NCBI RefSeq assembly: GCF_003470205.1
Contig: NZ_QWKP01000219.1
Location: forward strand, 1 to 64,000
Length of the DNA stretch: 64,000 nucleotides
Reading direction: 5' to 3'
Source of the DNA: Cellulomonas rhizosphaerae
GTDB taxonomy: Bacteria > Actinomycetota > Actinomycetes > Actinomycetales > Cellulomonadaceae
A program made the translations under genes and the position numbers. Below, one piece after another: positions 44,498 to 53,522 of this stretch. Numbering within the stretch: position 1 is the first letter of the stretch; each line of letters opens with the position of its first letter. Below the pieces are notes generated by a model. That model did no database searches, was not told the DNA's origin, and saw nothing but the letters and a program-made list of their open reading frames with translations.

Positions 44498-44848
44498 GGT
44501 CACGGCGTCGAGCCCGACGACGAGCGTTGCGCCGACCGCGTACGAGACGAGGTCGCCCGCGGCGAACGTGGTGCCGAGAACCAGGTGCAGCACCGGGACG
44601 GCGTCGACCGCGGCTGCCGGCCACCCGGTCACCTGAGCCAGCTCGACGAGCACGCACCACCCCAAAGCTGCCGCACCGGCCACCCACCCACGTGCGCGGG
44701 GCGCGCACACCAGGACCAGGATCACGGCCATCGCCGCGTACAGCGCGTCGCCGGCCGCGTCGAGCCCGGCCCGCCACGCCGCCAGCCCGGCGACGAGCAC
44801 GACGAGGGCCGCTGCGCCGAGGCGCCACCGAGAACGCGCTCGAGCCAT
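44405..44848 (-). CDS. DUF2809 membrane protein
   Basis: This 147-residue protein has four predicted helices and matches small DUF2809 proteins: GDALYAAMAVILVLVCAPRA, GWCVLVELAQVTGWPAAAVD and LVLGTTFAAGDLVSYAVG. Its function is unknown. The last ~31 codons overlap the lysE-type gene on the other strand. TACGGT (44855-44860) is six bases before ATG 44848. Confidence 0.83.
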   Translation of the reverse strand: MARARSRWRLGAAALVVLVAGLAAWRAGLDAAGDALYAAMAVILVLVCAPRARGWVAGAAALGWCVLVELAQVTGWPAAAVDAVPVLHLVLGTTFAAGDLVSYAVGATLVVGLDAVTSARAGRQADADEHERPTRDAIRDARDPRPS

Positions 44849-44912
44849 GCCCGGACCGTAGACGTGCTGGTCAGGGCAGATGGTGGAGCCGACGTGAGGG
44901 TTGCGTGCCGCC

Positions 44913-46694
44913 TCAGTGGACCGCGACGGTCGCCACGATCTGGAAGTGGTCGGACGGCGCCCGGCGGGTGTCCATGTGCCGCACCCGGTAGGTCAGCACC
45001 TCGGACTGGCGATCGACGATGACGTGGTCGAAGTGGTGGCCGCTGCGCCGGCCCGCCGCGAAGCCGTGGAACGAGGCGAACTCCGCGCCGACCCGCTTGG
45101 CAGCCACGAGCTCGGCGCTGACAAGGCCGTTGCGAGCCAGCACGTCGATCGGCGTCACCGCGGCGCGGTTGGGGTAGGTGTTGAGGTCCCCGACCAGGAT
45201 CACGGGCGAATCTGTCGTGTTGCGGGCCGCGATCTCGCGCGCCAACCGCTGGGTCTGCTGGACTCGGATGCGCTGCACCTTCTGTGACGTCGACGATGCC
45301 GTGTCGAGGTGGGCGAGCAGGTGCGCGTTGGCGACGAAGACCTTGCGTCCCGTCTTCGTCTCCCGCACGAGCGCCCAGGTGACCCACTTCTTGGGGCCTT
45401 TGTCGGCGAGTTGCTTGCGGCCGCAGTCCACGACCGTGAACCGCGACCTCTTGTAGAGGATCGGCTGGCTCGCGGTTGTGCACGGCTTCTTCGAGCCGGC
45501 GTGGCGGGCGAGCGCCAGGTGCGCCTTGGCCGCGACGCGCAGCACGGGCCGCTTGCCGTCGGTCTTGTTCCACGGCGTCTCCTGCAGCCCCACGAGATCG
45601 AGCCCGCGCAGCTGCTTCGCGGCGGCGGCGTACCGCTTCTCCCAGCTGCGGTGCCCGGCGTCGGTCTCGCTCGGCTTGAGCAGGTTGTACGACGAGACCT
45701 GGGCGGTGAACGACGTCGCGCGCTTGGTCGAGCCAGGGAGCAGCGTGGAGGCGACGGTCTTGGACGACGTGTGCCGCAGTCCGTACCGGTTCGCGACGAC
45801 CTTGACGTAGAACACGGGCCGCAGCTGGGCCTTGCTCGGCTTGAGTCCCTCGATCATCGCGGACGGCTTGGTGGTCGTCGTCGTCCAGGACGGCTTCGCG
45901 CCGGGCTTGCGCAGGAGCTGGACCGTGTAGCCCGTCGCGTTGGTCGCGGCGGGCCACGCGACGCGCAGGGACGACGACGACATTGGCTCGGCGAACACGC
46001 GCCCGGGCTTGCCCAGCTTCTTGAGCGGGGTCTTGAGCGTCGTGTCTACCGTCGCGGCGGTCAGGCCCTTGCGCAGCGGCGTGACCTTGACGTAGTACCG
46101 GCGCCCGTCGCGGACCTTCACCGACAGGCTGGTGTCCGTGACGGTCTTCTCCTGCACGTTCTCGGTGAAGTCCGGGTCGGTGGCGACGAACGCGACGTAC
46201 TGCTCGGCCCGGGCCGCGGGTGACCACTGCACCGTGAACCCGCTCGTGCTGACCTTGGTCGCCCGCGGCTCGCCCGGCTTGCCCGGTGCCTGCCACGGCG
46301 TGTGCACCGAGACGACCGAGGTCGGCAGGCTCACGTTCTGGTCGGCGACCGCGCTCACGCGCGCATAGTACGTCGAGTCCTCGTCGATGCCCGGCCCGTG
46401 CACGGACATCGACGTCTCGCGCGTAGGGCCCCACCGCCAGACCACGTGCGCGAACCCGGGGTCCGCGGCGACCTCGACCCGGTAGCCCGTCGCCCTCGGC
46501 ACCGCGGCCCAGGCGAGGTCGAACGTGTGGTGGCTGACCGCGCCGGCGCCGATCGTCGCGGGCGTGGCGAGCGCCGGACCGGCCGACGAGCTCGCGACCG
46601 CGACCGTGCCCATCACCCCGAGGGCCACCACCGTCGCCACCAGCCTCCGCCCGAGGCGGCCGACGCGCGAGCGCGCGGGGGGCTGGTGCGGCAT
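44913..46694 (-). CDS. Secreted Fn3/endonuclease-exonuclease-phosphatase protein
   Basis: The 593-residue secreted protein has a signal peptide (1-~43), three Fn3-like modules (~45-133, ~137-222, ~228-320) and a C-terminal EEP domain (~330-593). EEP motifs include LVGLQETPW (metal-ligand Glu), ANAHLLAH, LVGDLNTYPNRA, FDHVIVD and SDHFQIVATV (general-base His). It probably cleaves extracellular nucleic acid or a phosphodiester. A GAGG site precedes ATG 46694 and a structured leader lies upstream. Confidence 0.9.
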   Translation of the reverse strand: MPHQPPARSRVGRLGRRLVATVVALGVMGTVAVASSSAGPALATPATIGAGAVSHHTFDLAWAAVPRATGYRVEVAADPGFAHVVWRWGPTRETSMSVHGPGIDEDSTYYARVSAVADQNVSLPTSVVSVHTPWQAPGKPGEPRATKVSTSGFTVQWSPAARAEQYVAFVATDPDFTENVQEKTVTDTSLSVKVRDGRRYYVKVTPLRKGLTAATVDTTLKTPLKKLGKPGRVFAEPMSSSSLRVAWPAATNATGYTVQLLRKPGAKPSWTTTTTKPSAMIEGLKPSKAQLRPVFYVKVVANRYGLRHTSSKTVASTLLPGSTKRATSFTAQVSSYNLLKPSETDAGHRSWEKRYAAAAKQLRGLDLVGLQETPWNKTDGKRPVLRVAAKAHLALARHAGSKKPCTTASQPILYKRSRFTVVDCGRKQLADKGPKKWVTWALVRETKTGRKVFVANAHLLAHLDTASSTSQKVQRIRVQQTQRLAREIAARNTTDSPVILVGDLNTYPNRAAVTPIDVLARNGLVSAELVAAKRVGAEFASFHGFAAGRRSGHHFDHVIVDRQSEVLTYRVRHMDTRRAPSDHFQIVATVAVH

Positions 46695-46807
46695 GGTCGG
46701 TTACCTCGGGTGGCGTCGGCGGTCGGCGTCGCCCAGCGACCAGTCCTCCCGGGGTCGTGGCGTCCGGAGGGACCAGCCCGTTGCGGGGCTTGCGGACGTG
46801 CAGCGTA
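46695..46807 (-). promoter_or_regulatory. Structured leader and -10 for the secreted EEP gene
   Basis: A -10 TACGCT (46802-46807, minus) predicts a leader of about 100 bases. It can form AGCCC/GGGCT (46775-46790), GTCGC/GCGAC (46728-46740) and an imperfect larger stem between them. I cannot match it to a known riboswitch. The rest of the gap to 46973 holds only the plus-strand promoter of the next gene. Confidence 0.35.
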
Positions 46808-46973
46808 AACATGACCCCCCACCTGCTCGTCGCACGTCAGCCGCCGTGTCGCCGATCGGCCCGATCACCTGCGCACGAGCGCGCCCCCGGCGTGTCGCGC
46901 GTGCGTGCGGCATGTCCGACCCTGGGTCTAGGTTCTGGTGCGACCCGTTCCGCTGATCTTCCGGAGGACCCCG

Positions 46974-47594
46974 ATGGCGACGATCGTCTCCAGCCTGTTC
47001 ATCTCGCTCGACGGCGTCGTCGAGATCGACCCGGCCTGGCACTTCCCGTACTTCGACGCCACCATGGGCGCCGCCGTGGGCGAGGACTACGAGGGCGTCG
47101 ACGTCATGCTGCTCGGGCGCGTCACGTACGACAGCTTCGCGGGCGCCTGGCCCGAGCGCGAGGCCGCGGGCGGTGAGGACGCCACCTTCGCCGCCCAGCT
47201 CGGCGACACCCGCAAGGTTGTCGCGACCCGCGGCACGCAGGACCTCGGCTGGCGCAGCGTCGAGCGGGTCGAGGGTGACCTCGTCGAGGCCGTCACCGCG
47301 CTCAAGGAGCAGCCGGGGATCGGCAAGATCCTCGTGGCCGGTTCCGTCTCGATCGTCCGGCAGCTGCTCGCCGCCGGGCTGATCGACGAGCTGCGCCTGC
47401 TCGTGCACCCGGTCGCGGCACGCAAGGGCGAGAGGCTCTTCGACGAGGGCGAGCCGATCTACCCCCTGCAGCTGCTGCGCTCCGACGTGTTCCCGACCGG
47501 CGTCGTCCGGCTGATCTACGCACCCGCGGCCCTGCCGGCGGCCAAGGACTACGAGGACGTCACCGACAAGGTGCCCGGCGCGGGCACCGACTGA
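46974..47594 (+). CDS. Dihydrofolate-reductase-family (RibD C-terminal-like) protein
   Basis: The 206-residue protein has the RibD-C/DHFR-like fold: SSLFISLDGVVEIDPAWHF, VDVMLLGRVTYDSFAGAWP, ILVAGSVSIVRQLLAAGLIDEL and RLLVHPVAARKGERLF. It probably uses NADPH on a pteridine- or riboflavin-like substrate. GGAGG (46962-46966) is seven bases upstream of ATG 46974, and TAGGTT (46929-46934) is a likely -10. It converges on jetC. Confidence 0.9.
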   Translation: MATIVSSLFISLDGVVEIDPAWHFPYFDATMGAAVGEDYEGVDVMLLGRVTYDSFAGAWPEREAAGGEDATFAAQLGDTRKVVATRGTQDLGWRSVERVEGDLVEAVTALKEQPGIGKILVAGSVSIVRQLLAAGLIDELRLLVHPVAARKGERLFDEGEPIYPLQLLRSDVFPTGVVRLIYAPAALPAAKDYEDVTDKVPGAGTD

Positions 47595-47609
47595 GCAGCC
47601 GAGGTCCGC

Positions 47610-50600
47610 TCAGGGCGCCGCCGCAACCCCCGCGACGGGCTTGGTCCGGGACAGGCCGGCGGCGTCCTTGAGGACCACGTACTTCACGTCGACGTGCGGC
47701 TCGAGCGCCCCGAACTTGTCGTTCGGCGCACCGATCACGAGCTGGAAGCCCAGCCCGCGCCAGGCACCGACGGCCCGGCCCGTGAACCGCGCGTCGGCCT
47801 TGATCAGCGCCTCGTCGAGGAACACCGGCGCGTAGCGCGGGCGCTCTGCCCCGGCGTCGCCGAGCTGGTAGCGCAGGGCCGCGCCGACGATGAACGCGAC
47901 GAGCTCCTGCGACTCGCCGCCGGACTTCTCGCCGATGTGGTCGTAGAGCGCCACGTGGCGGCCGTCGAGGTCGACCTTCTCCGCACTGAGCCGCACGTGC
48001 CGGCGCACGTCGACCAGGTCGGCGTAGTCGGGCGCAGTGCGGCGGATGCGGTCGATGACCCTCGCCATCCGGACGTAGCGGCGCTCACGCTCGGCGTCGG
48101 TCGCCTCGGTGGACAGCAGCTCGCGCAGGTCGCGCAGCTCCTTGCGGAACCGCGCCACCACGGTGGACTGCGTGTCGCGTGCGTCGATCCGCAGGCGGTG
48201 GTCGTCGTCGGCGAACGGCAGGTCCGCGAGGATCTCGTTGACCGGGCCGATCCGCTCCTTGATCTCGCGCACGGACCGGCTCAGCGCACTGTGCAGATCG
48301 GTGAGGTCGTTGCCCGAGAGCCGGAGCAGGCTCTTGCGCCACTCGGCCTCCAGGTCGTGCAGGCCGTTGGACTCGAGCTCGGTCAGGACCCGCTCGAAGT
48401 CCGCGTAGGAGGCGTCCGGGTCGGTGCCCAGGTTCGGGTCCGGCCAGCGCTCGACGAACGTCTCGAACGTGCGCCGCAGGGCCTCGCGCGCCGAGCCGAT
48501 CACCTGCTGCGCGGCGTTCCGGTCGGTCGTGAGCACGTCCCCCGCACGGGCCAGGACGGCGTCGACGCGCGCCAGCACGTCGGCAGGGGTGTCCGCGCTG
48601 CGCGGCTCGGTCTCGCCGAGGAGCCCGTCGAGATAGGCGCGCTGGGCGTCCCCGACGGTGGCCTCCGCGTCGTCGACGGCCCGCTGCGCGACGTCCACGT
48701 CATCGGTCGTCGCCGACCAGGCCGCGTCCAGGCGGACGGCCTCGTCCTTCGTCCGGCCGAGGTCCTGCGTGAGCCGGTCGACCGTGGCCTCGAGCTCGCG
48801 CGCGCGCTGCTGCAGGCGCGTGACCTCGGGGTTGCCCGCCGTGACGTCGTCGATGACCTGCTCCCAGCGGGCCACCTCGGCCTCGACGGACGCGACGTCG
48901 ACGTCGGCCCAGGCGACGTCGAGCAGCGCCTCGTACGCGCGCCGCTCGGCGTCGTTCCGGTCGAGGCCGGCCTCCGCCCCGAGCACGCGCTGCTCGGCGA
49001 GCGCGCGACGCTCCTGCGCCCGGGCGATCTGCTGGTCCACGTGCGCGAGCCGCCGCGAGTTGGTGAAGCCGAGCACGTTCGCGCGGCCCTGCCCGCCGTG
49101 GGCGCCCTGGGTGCCCTCGGAGACCTGCCCCGAGCGGCTGAGCGCCTTGGAGTGCTGCGAGAGCTCGCCGGGTGTGTCGACGCAGACGTAGGCGAACCGC
49201 CGGGCGAGCTCGCTGCGGAGCCAGCCGGCGAACGGCCCGCCGCGGAAGTCGAGGCGGCCGGGCAGCGTGCGTGCATCGAGGCCGACGTCCTCGCGCAGCC
49301 CCGTCGGCACACCCTCGAACCGGATCCGGCGCGCGGTCGGGACCGCATCGATCGCCTTGCGGAACGCGCCGAGGTGCGCCACGTCGATGAGGATCAGCGT
49401 CGCGAAGCCGCCGAGCGCGAGGTTGAACGCGTCGCGCCACGGCTCGTGCTCGGTGCGGACCTCGATCAGCTCGGCGACGAACGGCAGGTCGTCGGGCGTC
49501 AGGCCGGCGGCCTCCGCCAGGGCGGCCCTCGCGGCGTGCAGGTCACCGGGGATGTTGTCCCGGCGCCGTACGACCGCCGCGCGCTCGGCGCTGAAGGCGG
49601 CCAGGTCCGCGCCCGCCTCCTTCTTCTCGGACATGGCGTCGAACAGCGCCTGGCGGGCGCTCGCCTTCGCGTCCGGGTCCTGCAGCGCGGTGCGCGCCCG
49701 GCCGACGAGCGCCGTGAGGTCCGCCTCGTGGCGCACCTGAGCGCCGTCGAGGGCGCCGAGGAGGTCGTCGAGGCGGGCCCGCGCGCGGCGGGCCTCGTCC
49801 AGCCGGGACCGCACGCCGCTCACCTCGCGCTGGGCGCGCGCGAGACGGTCACCGCCCGACGACCACAGCGTCTCCTTGACCCCGTCGAGGTCGGACTTCG
49901 CCGCCTCGATCCGGGCCGTCGTCTCCGCCGTGAGGCGCTGCGCCTGCTGGTGGCGTCGCTGCTGGTCGCCCTCGACCGCGCGCAGCAGGCCCAGGCGGCG
50001 CTCGTGCCGCCACAGCGCCGCCGGCGACGCCGCGTCGTCGAACGTGCCGATCTGGTCGATGACCCGCAGCCGGTCAGCCGCCTCGGTGATCGCCGCCCTG
50101 CTCTCGCGGATCGGCTCGAGCGCCTTGACCTGCTGGCGCGCGGTGATCATCTGCTCGCGGGTCCCCGTGAGCTTGTCGAACTGCTCGACGACGGCGTCGG
50201 CCGTCGCGAAGGTGTCCGGCTCCTCGAGCACCATCGACTTGTACAGCGCGTCGACCGTGGTGATCTGCTGCCCTGCCTGGATCCGGCCGAGCAGCGCGAC
50301 GGCCTTGCTGCCGTCACCCGAGGCGCCGATGCCGAGCGTCGAGTACAGCCGCGCGGTGAAGTCGCGGTCGGTGTCGAACGGCGTGAGCCCGGCGGCGGCG
50401 ATCGCCGCGCGGCCGAACCGGTGCCCGGCGGCGGCCTCGAGCTCGCGCAGGTCGAACGCGCCGTCGGTCGTCGCCCGCACCGCGACCACATCGTCCAGCG
50501 TCCGGGCGGCCGACGGGACGTACCAGGCGCGCACGCCCGTGAACGACGTCCCGGACTGGTCGACCCAGGTCATCGCGATCGCCGACCACGTGTCCTCGCC

Positions 50601-50957
50601 GTCGCCCCGCAGCACCCGCTGCCGGGTGCCGTCCTCGGTGCGCGACTCGTCGAGCTTGCCGCGCGCGTAGGACAGGATGTTGCGCTGGTCCTTGCCGCGC
50701 GGGCGCCCGACGACTCCTCCGTTCGAGGCGCCGTTGAACGGCGTCGTGTGCGGCATGAGCAGCGCGATGTACGCGTCCATGAGCGTGGACTTGCCCGAGC
50801 CCGAGCCGCCCGAGAGCAAGGTCGCGGTCGAGGCGAGCCGCACGCGGTGGTGCTGGTGGTAGCCGCCCCAGTTGACGAGCTGGAGCTCGCTGGCGATCCA
50901 CTGCTGCCCGGTCGAGGTGGACGGGACCAGCCCGAAGAGGGTGTCGACCATAGTCAT
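47610..50957 (-). CDS. jetC: JetC/MksB SMC-like ATPase of a Wadjet-type condensin
   Basis: The 1115-residue SMC-like ATPase has N-terminal [20 protein letters not shown] with Walker [10 protein letters not shown] (50-58), then two long coiled-coil arms around a hinge (~480-600). The C-terminal signature SGGESQEL begins at 1012 and Walker B APVFLDEA at 1043. This is the motor of JetABC/MksFEB complexes that extrude DNA loops. Its start overlaps jetB by 4 bases. The usual jetD (DUF3322/DUF2220 nuclease) is not next to it: a convergent DHFR-like gene lies 15 bases beyond. Confidence 0.9.
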   Translation of the reverse strand: MTMVDTLFGLVPSTSTGQQWIASELQLVNWGGYHQHHRVRLASTATLLSGGSGSGKSTLMDAYIALLMPHTTPFNGASNGGVVGRPRGKDQRNILSYARGKLDESRTEDGTRQRVLRGDGEDTWSAIAMTWVDQSGTSFTGVRAWYVPSAARTLDDVVAVRATTDGAFDLRELEAAAGHRFGRAAIAAAGLTPFDTDRDFTARLYSTLGIGASGDGSKAVALLGRIQAGQQITTVDALYKSMVLEEPDTFATADAVVEQFDKLTGTREQMITARQQVKALEPIRESRAAITEAADRLRVIDQIGTFDDAASPAALWRHERRLGLLRAVEGDQQRRHQQAQRLTAETTARIEAAKSDLDGVKETLWSSGGDRLARAQREVSGVRSRLDEARRARARLDDLLGALDGAQVRHEADLTALVGRARTALQDPDAKASARQALFDAMSEKKEAGADLAAFSAERAAVVRRRDNIPGDLHAARAALAEAAGLTPDDLPFVAELIEVRTEHEPWRDAFNLALGGFATLILIDVAHLGAFRKAIDAVPTARRIRFEGVPTGLREDVGLDARTLPGRLDFRGGPFAGWLRSELARRFAYVCVDTPGELSQHSKALSRSGQVSEGTQGAHGGQGRANVLGFTNSRRLAHVDQQIARAQERRALAEQRVLGAEAGLDRNDAERRAYEALLDVAWADVDVASVEAEVARWEQVIDDVTAGNPEVTRLQQRARELEATVDRLTQDLGRTKDEAVRLDAAWSATTDDVDVAQRAVDDAEATVGDAQRAYLDGLLGETEPRSADTPADVLARVDAVLARAGDVLTTDRNAAQQVIGSAREALRRTFETFVERWPDPNLGTDPDASYADFERVLTELESNGLHDLEAEWRKSLLRLSGNDLTDLHSALSRSVREIKERIGPVNEILADLPFADDDHRLRIDARDTQSTVVARFRKELRDLRELLSTEATDAERERRYVRMARVIDRIRRTAPDYADLVDVRRHVRLSAEKVDLDGRHVALYDHIGEKSGGESQELVAFIVGAALRYQLGDAGAERPRYAPVFLDEALIKADARFTGRAVGAWRGLGFQLVIGAPNDKFGALEPHVDVKYVVLKDAAGLSRTKPVAGVAAAP

Positions 50958-51622
50958 CGGGCGACCTCCTGCTCTGTGCTGTTCTGCTCGCTCAGCCACT
51001 CGCGGAGCTCGCCGAGTCGCTCGTTGCTCAGCACGATCTCGACCAGCGGCGTCACGCGGTAGCGCCCCTCGGACTCCTCCTCGACGAGGCCCTCCTTGGC
51101 GAGCCGCGTCACCGCGGCCCGGATCTCCCGCTGGGTGCCCGCGACGTTCGTGTCGTCCGGGTCGAAGTACGTCAGCGCCGTGCGCTCGAGGTCCTCGACG
51201 TCGACGCGGACCGACATCTCGCCCGCGCCATGCTCGCGCTGGTAGACCGTGCGCAGGTGGACCAGCACGAGCGTCTCCGCGCGCGAGTACGCCTCGTCGC
51301 GCAGCAGCACCGGGACGTCGAGCTCGGCCGAGCGCACCTGCTTCTTGTACGCCACGCCGCGCTCGTGGTCGACGACCAGGTGCACGAACAGGTCGTGCAG
51401 CCGGGACTCGATCACGTGCTGGTTCTCCAGCAGCGTCCGCCACTGCGCCCGGTTGCGGTCCGCGAGCAGGAAGCGGCGCTGCAGCAGCCGGACGAGCACG
51501 CGCCGGACCTCCGCGTCGAGCGTGCCGGAGTCGCCGGCAAACAGCTCGGCGGGGTTCTCCTCCATCGGGACGGGGTCGACGAACCCGGTCTCGGGGTCGA
51601 GCACGCCAGTGGTCTCAGTCAT
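50954..51622 (-). CDS. jetB: JetB/MksE (DUF4194) condensin subunit
   Basis: The 222-residue DUF4194 protein has winged-helix features ([39 protein letters not shown]) and is the MukE-like kite subunit. The frame has two ATGs, 51628 and 51622. I take 51622 because AAGGA is then eight bases upstream; at 51628 it would be two. The ribosome site and both ATGs lie in a 16-base tandem repeat that also contains the end of jetA. It is coupled to jetC by ATGA. Confidence 0.88.
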   Translation of the reverse strand: MTETTGVLDPETGFVDPVPMEENPAELFAGDSGTLDAEVRRVLVRLLQRRFLLADRNRAQWRTLLENQHVIESRLHDLFVHLVVDHERGVAYKKQVRSAELDVPVLLRDEAYSRAETLVLVHLRTVYQREHGAGEMSVRVDVEDLERTALTYFDPDDTNVAGTQREIRAAVTRLAKEGLVEEESEGRYRVTPLVEIVLSNERLGELREWLSEQNSTEQEVAR

Positions 51623-51668
51623 CGTCATGGTCCTTCATCGCCGTGGTCCTTCATCGCCGTGGTCCTTC
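51621..51668. repeat. Three 16-base tandem repeats at the jetA-jetB junction
   Basis: On the minus strand, GAAGGACCACGGCGAT is repeated exactly at 51653-51668 and 51637-51652, and a third copy with changes (GAAGGACCATGACGAT) lies at 51621-51636. The array supplies the last codons of jetA, its stop and the jetB ribosome site and start. As 16 is not a multiple of three, each copy of jetA is read in a different frame. Confidence 0.9.
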
Positions 51669-53128
51669 GTCGTGAGGGTGGTGACGCCGCCGAACGCGAA
51701 CCTGCGGCGCGACCCGTCGGGGCGGACCGCGTCGACGAACGCGAGCTCGCCCGTCTCGGTCATGCCACGGCTGTCGGCGAGCTCGAGCAGGCCGAGCAGG
51801 TCCACCGGTCGGCGCAGGCCCGGGGGTGCCGCGTTGAACACCGCGGCGACGTCGATCTCGTCCGACCCGACGACGGAGCCCCGCAGGAGCTCGGCCAGGT
51901 CGGCGTAGTGGGGCCCGCCCCACGCGCGCGCCTCGTCGTGCGAGACGTCGACGTCGGCGGAGTCGTCCCAGTCGGTCAGCGGGGCCGGCTGGCGCGGCGG
52001 GCGCAGGTCGCCGGCCGTCTGGCGCAGGTGGTCGACCTCCGCGACGGGTAGCCGGCGCAGTGGCTCGACCGCCTGGCCCCGACGCGCGTCGGGCATCCAG
52101 GTCTGCAGCCCCGTCATCACGTCGCGCAGGAGCTCGTCGACCTGGCGGTCGCGCAGCGGGTCGTGGTTGCGAACCTGCGCGGTGATCACGTAGGACGCCT
52201 CGCGCTGCGCGGTGAAGACGAGGTCGAGGCCCTGCTCGATGCGGCGGCCGATCTCCCGCAGCTCGGTGCGCTGCGTGGCAGGCAGGCGCTGGGTGAACCG
52301 GTGCCGCAGCACGGCGTCGAGCTGCGTGGCGAGCTCGTCGAGCCGCTGCGGGTCGCCGATCAGGCGCAACGCCCCCGCGAACGCGCGTCCCTCGGACGTC
52401 GACTCCATGACGTGCTCGGCGCGCTCGAGGTACTCGCGCAGCACGTCGCCCGTGGGTCGTTCGTCCTGGCGCAGCGCCGTGACCACGTCGCGCTGCATCG
52501 CCTTGATCGACTCGGCGACGCGCGCGAAGTCGGCGGGCAGCTCGCGCGCGAGGTGGAGGACGTTCTCCGCCTCCTCGAGCAGCTGCTCGTCGTCGACCTC
52601 CTCGACCGTGCCGGTCCGCTGAATCCGCGCGAGCTCCTCCTGCAGCCGCCTGATCTCGGCGTCGAGCCGCGCCATGCGCACGAGCGCGTCCGGGTCGGCG
52701 TCCTGCGCGAGGCGCTCGACGGCGTCCAGCATCGTCCGTACCCGCGACCCGGAGACGCGCGCCCGGGCTCCGCCGGCTCGCCCGGCGATCTCCAGGGCGC
52801 CGACGGCGTGGGCCGAGAGCCGGTAGACCTCGACGTCGTCGTCGAGCACCTGACGCACGAGCCATCCGGCATCGGCCCACTGCCGGCACAGCTCGCGCGC
52901 CGAGCCGCTCGGGAGCGAGTCGTCGTAGCCCGCTGCGCGCAGCTGCTCGAGCGCGTCACCGATCTCGGTGTGCGCGTCGGCGACGGGCACGGTGGGACGC
53001 TCGGCGGTGAACGTGACGGACAGCAGGGACACGACGAGGGGCGCGTGCCGCTTGTGGAGCAGGTCCAACATCGGGTTCTGGAACGCCCGGAGGGCGCCGG
53101 CGTACGCCGCTTCGGCACGAGTGATCAT
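51635..53128 (-). CDS. jetA: JetA/MksF (DUF3375) condensin subunit
   Basis: This 497-residue DUF3375 protein is the kleisin-like MukF/MksF subunit. It has an N-terminal winged helix (FQNPMLDLLHKRHAPLVVSL), helical middle segments (AEIRRLQEELARIQ; LREYLERAEHVMEST) and a C-terminal winged-helix region. It bridges the JetC heads. TACGCT (53137-53142) lies eight bases before ATG 53128. The final [11 protein letters not shown] is encoded by the tandem repeat. Order jetA-jetB-jetC is as in type I Wadjet, minus jetD. Confidence 0.9.
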   Translation of the reverse strand: MITRAEAAYAGALRAFQNPMLDLLHKRHAPLVVSLLSVTFTAERPTVPVADAHTEIGDALEQLRAAGYDDSLPSGSARELCRQWADAGWLVRQVLDDDVEVYRLSAHAVGALEIAGRAGGARARVSGSRVRTMLDAVERLAQDADPDALVRMARLDAEIRRLQEELARIQRTGTVEEVDDEQLLEEAENVLHLARELPADFARVAESIKAMQRDVVTALRQDERPTGDVLREYLERAEHVMESTSEGRAFAGALRLIGDPQRLDELATQLDAVLRHRFTQRLPATQRTELREIGRRIEQGLDLVFTAQREASYVITAQVRNHDPLRDRQVDELLRDVMTGLQTWMPDARRGQAVEPLRRLPVAEVDHLRQTAGDLRPPRQPAPLTDWDDSADVDVSHDEARAWGGPHYADLAELLRGSVVGSDEIDVAAVFNAAPPGLRRPVDLLGLLELADSRGMTETGELAFVDAVRPDGSRRRFAFGGVTTLTTKDHGDEGPRR

Positions 53129-53172
53129 CGCCGGACAGCGTAGGTGGGTCAGGCGCTGCTTCCGTGCAGCGC

Positions 53173-53198
53173 CACCCCCGCCAGGAGCTGCGGGGGTG
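53173..53198 (-). terminator. Hairpin downstream of the small acidic gene
   Basis: CACCCCCGC pairs with GCGGGGGTG over nine bases with an eight-base loop. It begins three bases after the stop of the 49-residue gene and lies upstream of the jetA -10, insulating jetA. Confidence 0.6.
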
Positions 53199-53200
53199 CG

Positions 53201-53350
53201 TCAGGCGTCGTCGGCGCCTTCGGCGGGGTCGCTCGAGTGCTCGCGGGTGTCGGTCGACCCGGGCTCGCCAGCTGCTGCGGCACCCTCCGCGGGGGCCTCG
53301 GCGTGCACGCGGTCGTCCTCGGCGGGGGTCGAGGTCTGCTCTGAGGTCAT
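53201..53350 (-). CDS. Small acidic protein, 49 residues, not recognised
   Basis: This short ORF begins MTSEQTSTPAEDDRVHAEAP and ends DPAEGADDA. It is rich in Ala, Glu, Asp, Ser and Thr and is probably disordered. The evidence that it is real: AAGGAG seven bases before ATG 53350, a terminator-like hairpin just after its stop, and no other gene in this 394-base interval. I do not recognise a family. Confidence 0.6.
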   Translation of the reverse strand: MTSEQTSTPAEDDRVHAEAPAEGAAAAGEPGSTDTREHSSDPAEGADDA

Positions 53351-53522
53351 GGTGGGTCTCCTTCGTCGGATCGGCTCCTTCGATGATGCGCCTCGACGAA
53401 CCGATCGGCACCCCCACCAGCCCGAACGTCCCTGGTGGAAGGCCCGGGTCCCTTGCTAGCGTCCGGCTCGCCGGTCCGCACGGGACGGCGTCACCGCCCA
53501 GCCACGACGACGAGGACGAGCC

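Noticed and set aside
46695-46860. c-di-GMP or c-di-AMP riboswitch before the secreted EEP gene
   Set aside because: The conserved core sequences of those riboswitches are not present; only generic stems are seen.
47595-47609. Remnant of jetD after jetC
   Set aside because: The gap is only 15 bases and the next gene is an intact DHFR-like gene on the other strand.
47589-47614. Short stem CTGAGC/GCTCAG between the DHFR-like gene and jetC as a terminator
   Set aside because: It has only six pairs, overlaps the stop codons and lacks GC strength compared with the clear terminators in this window.
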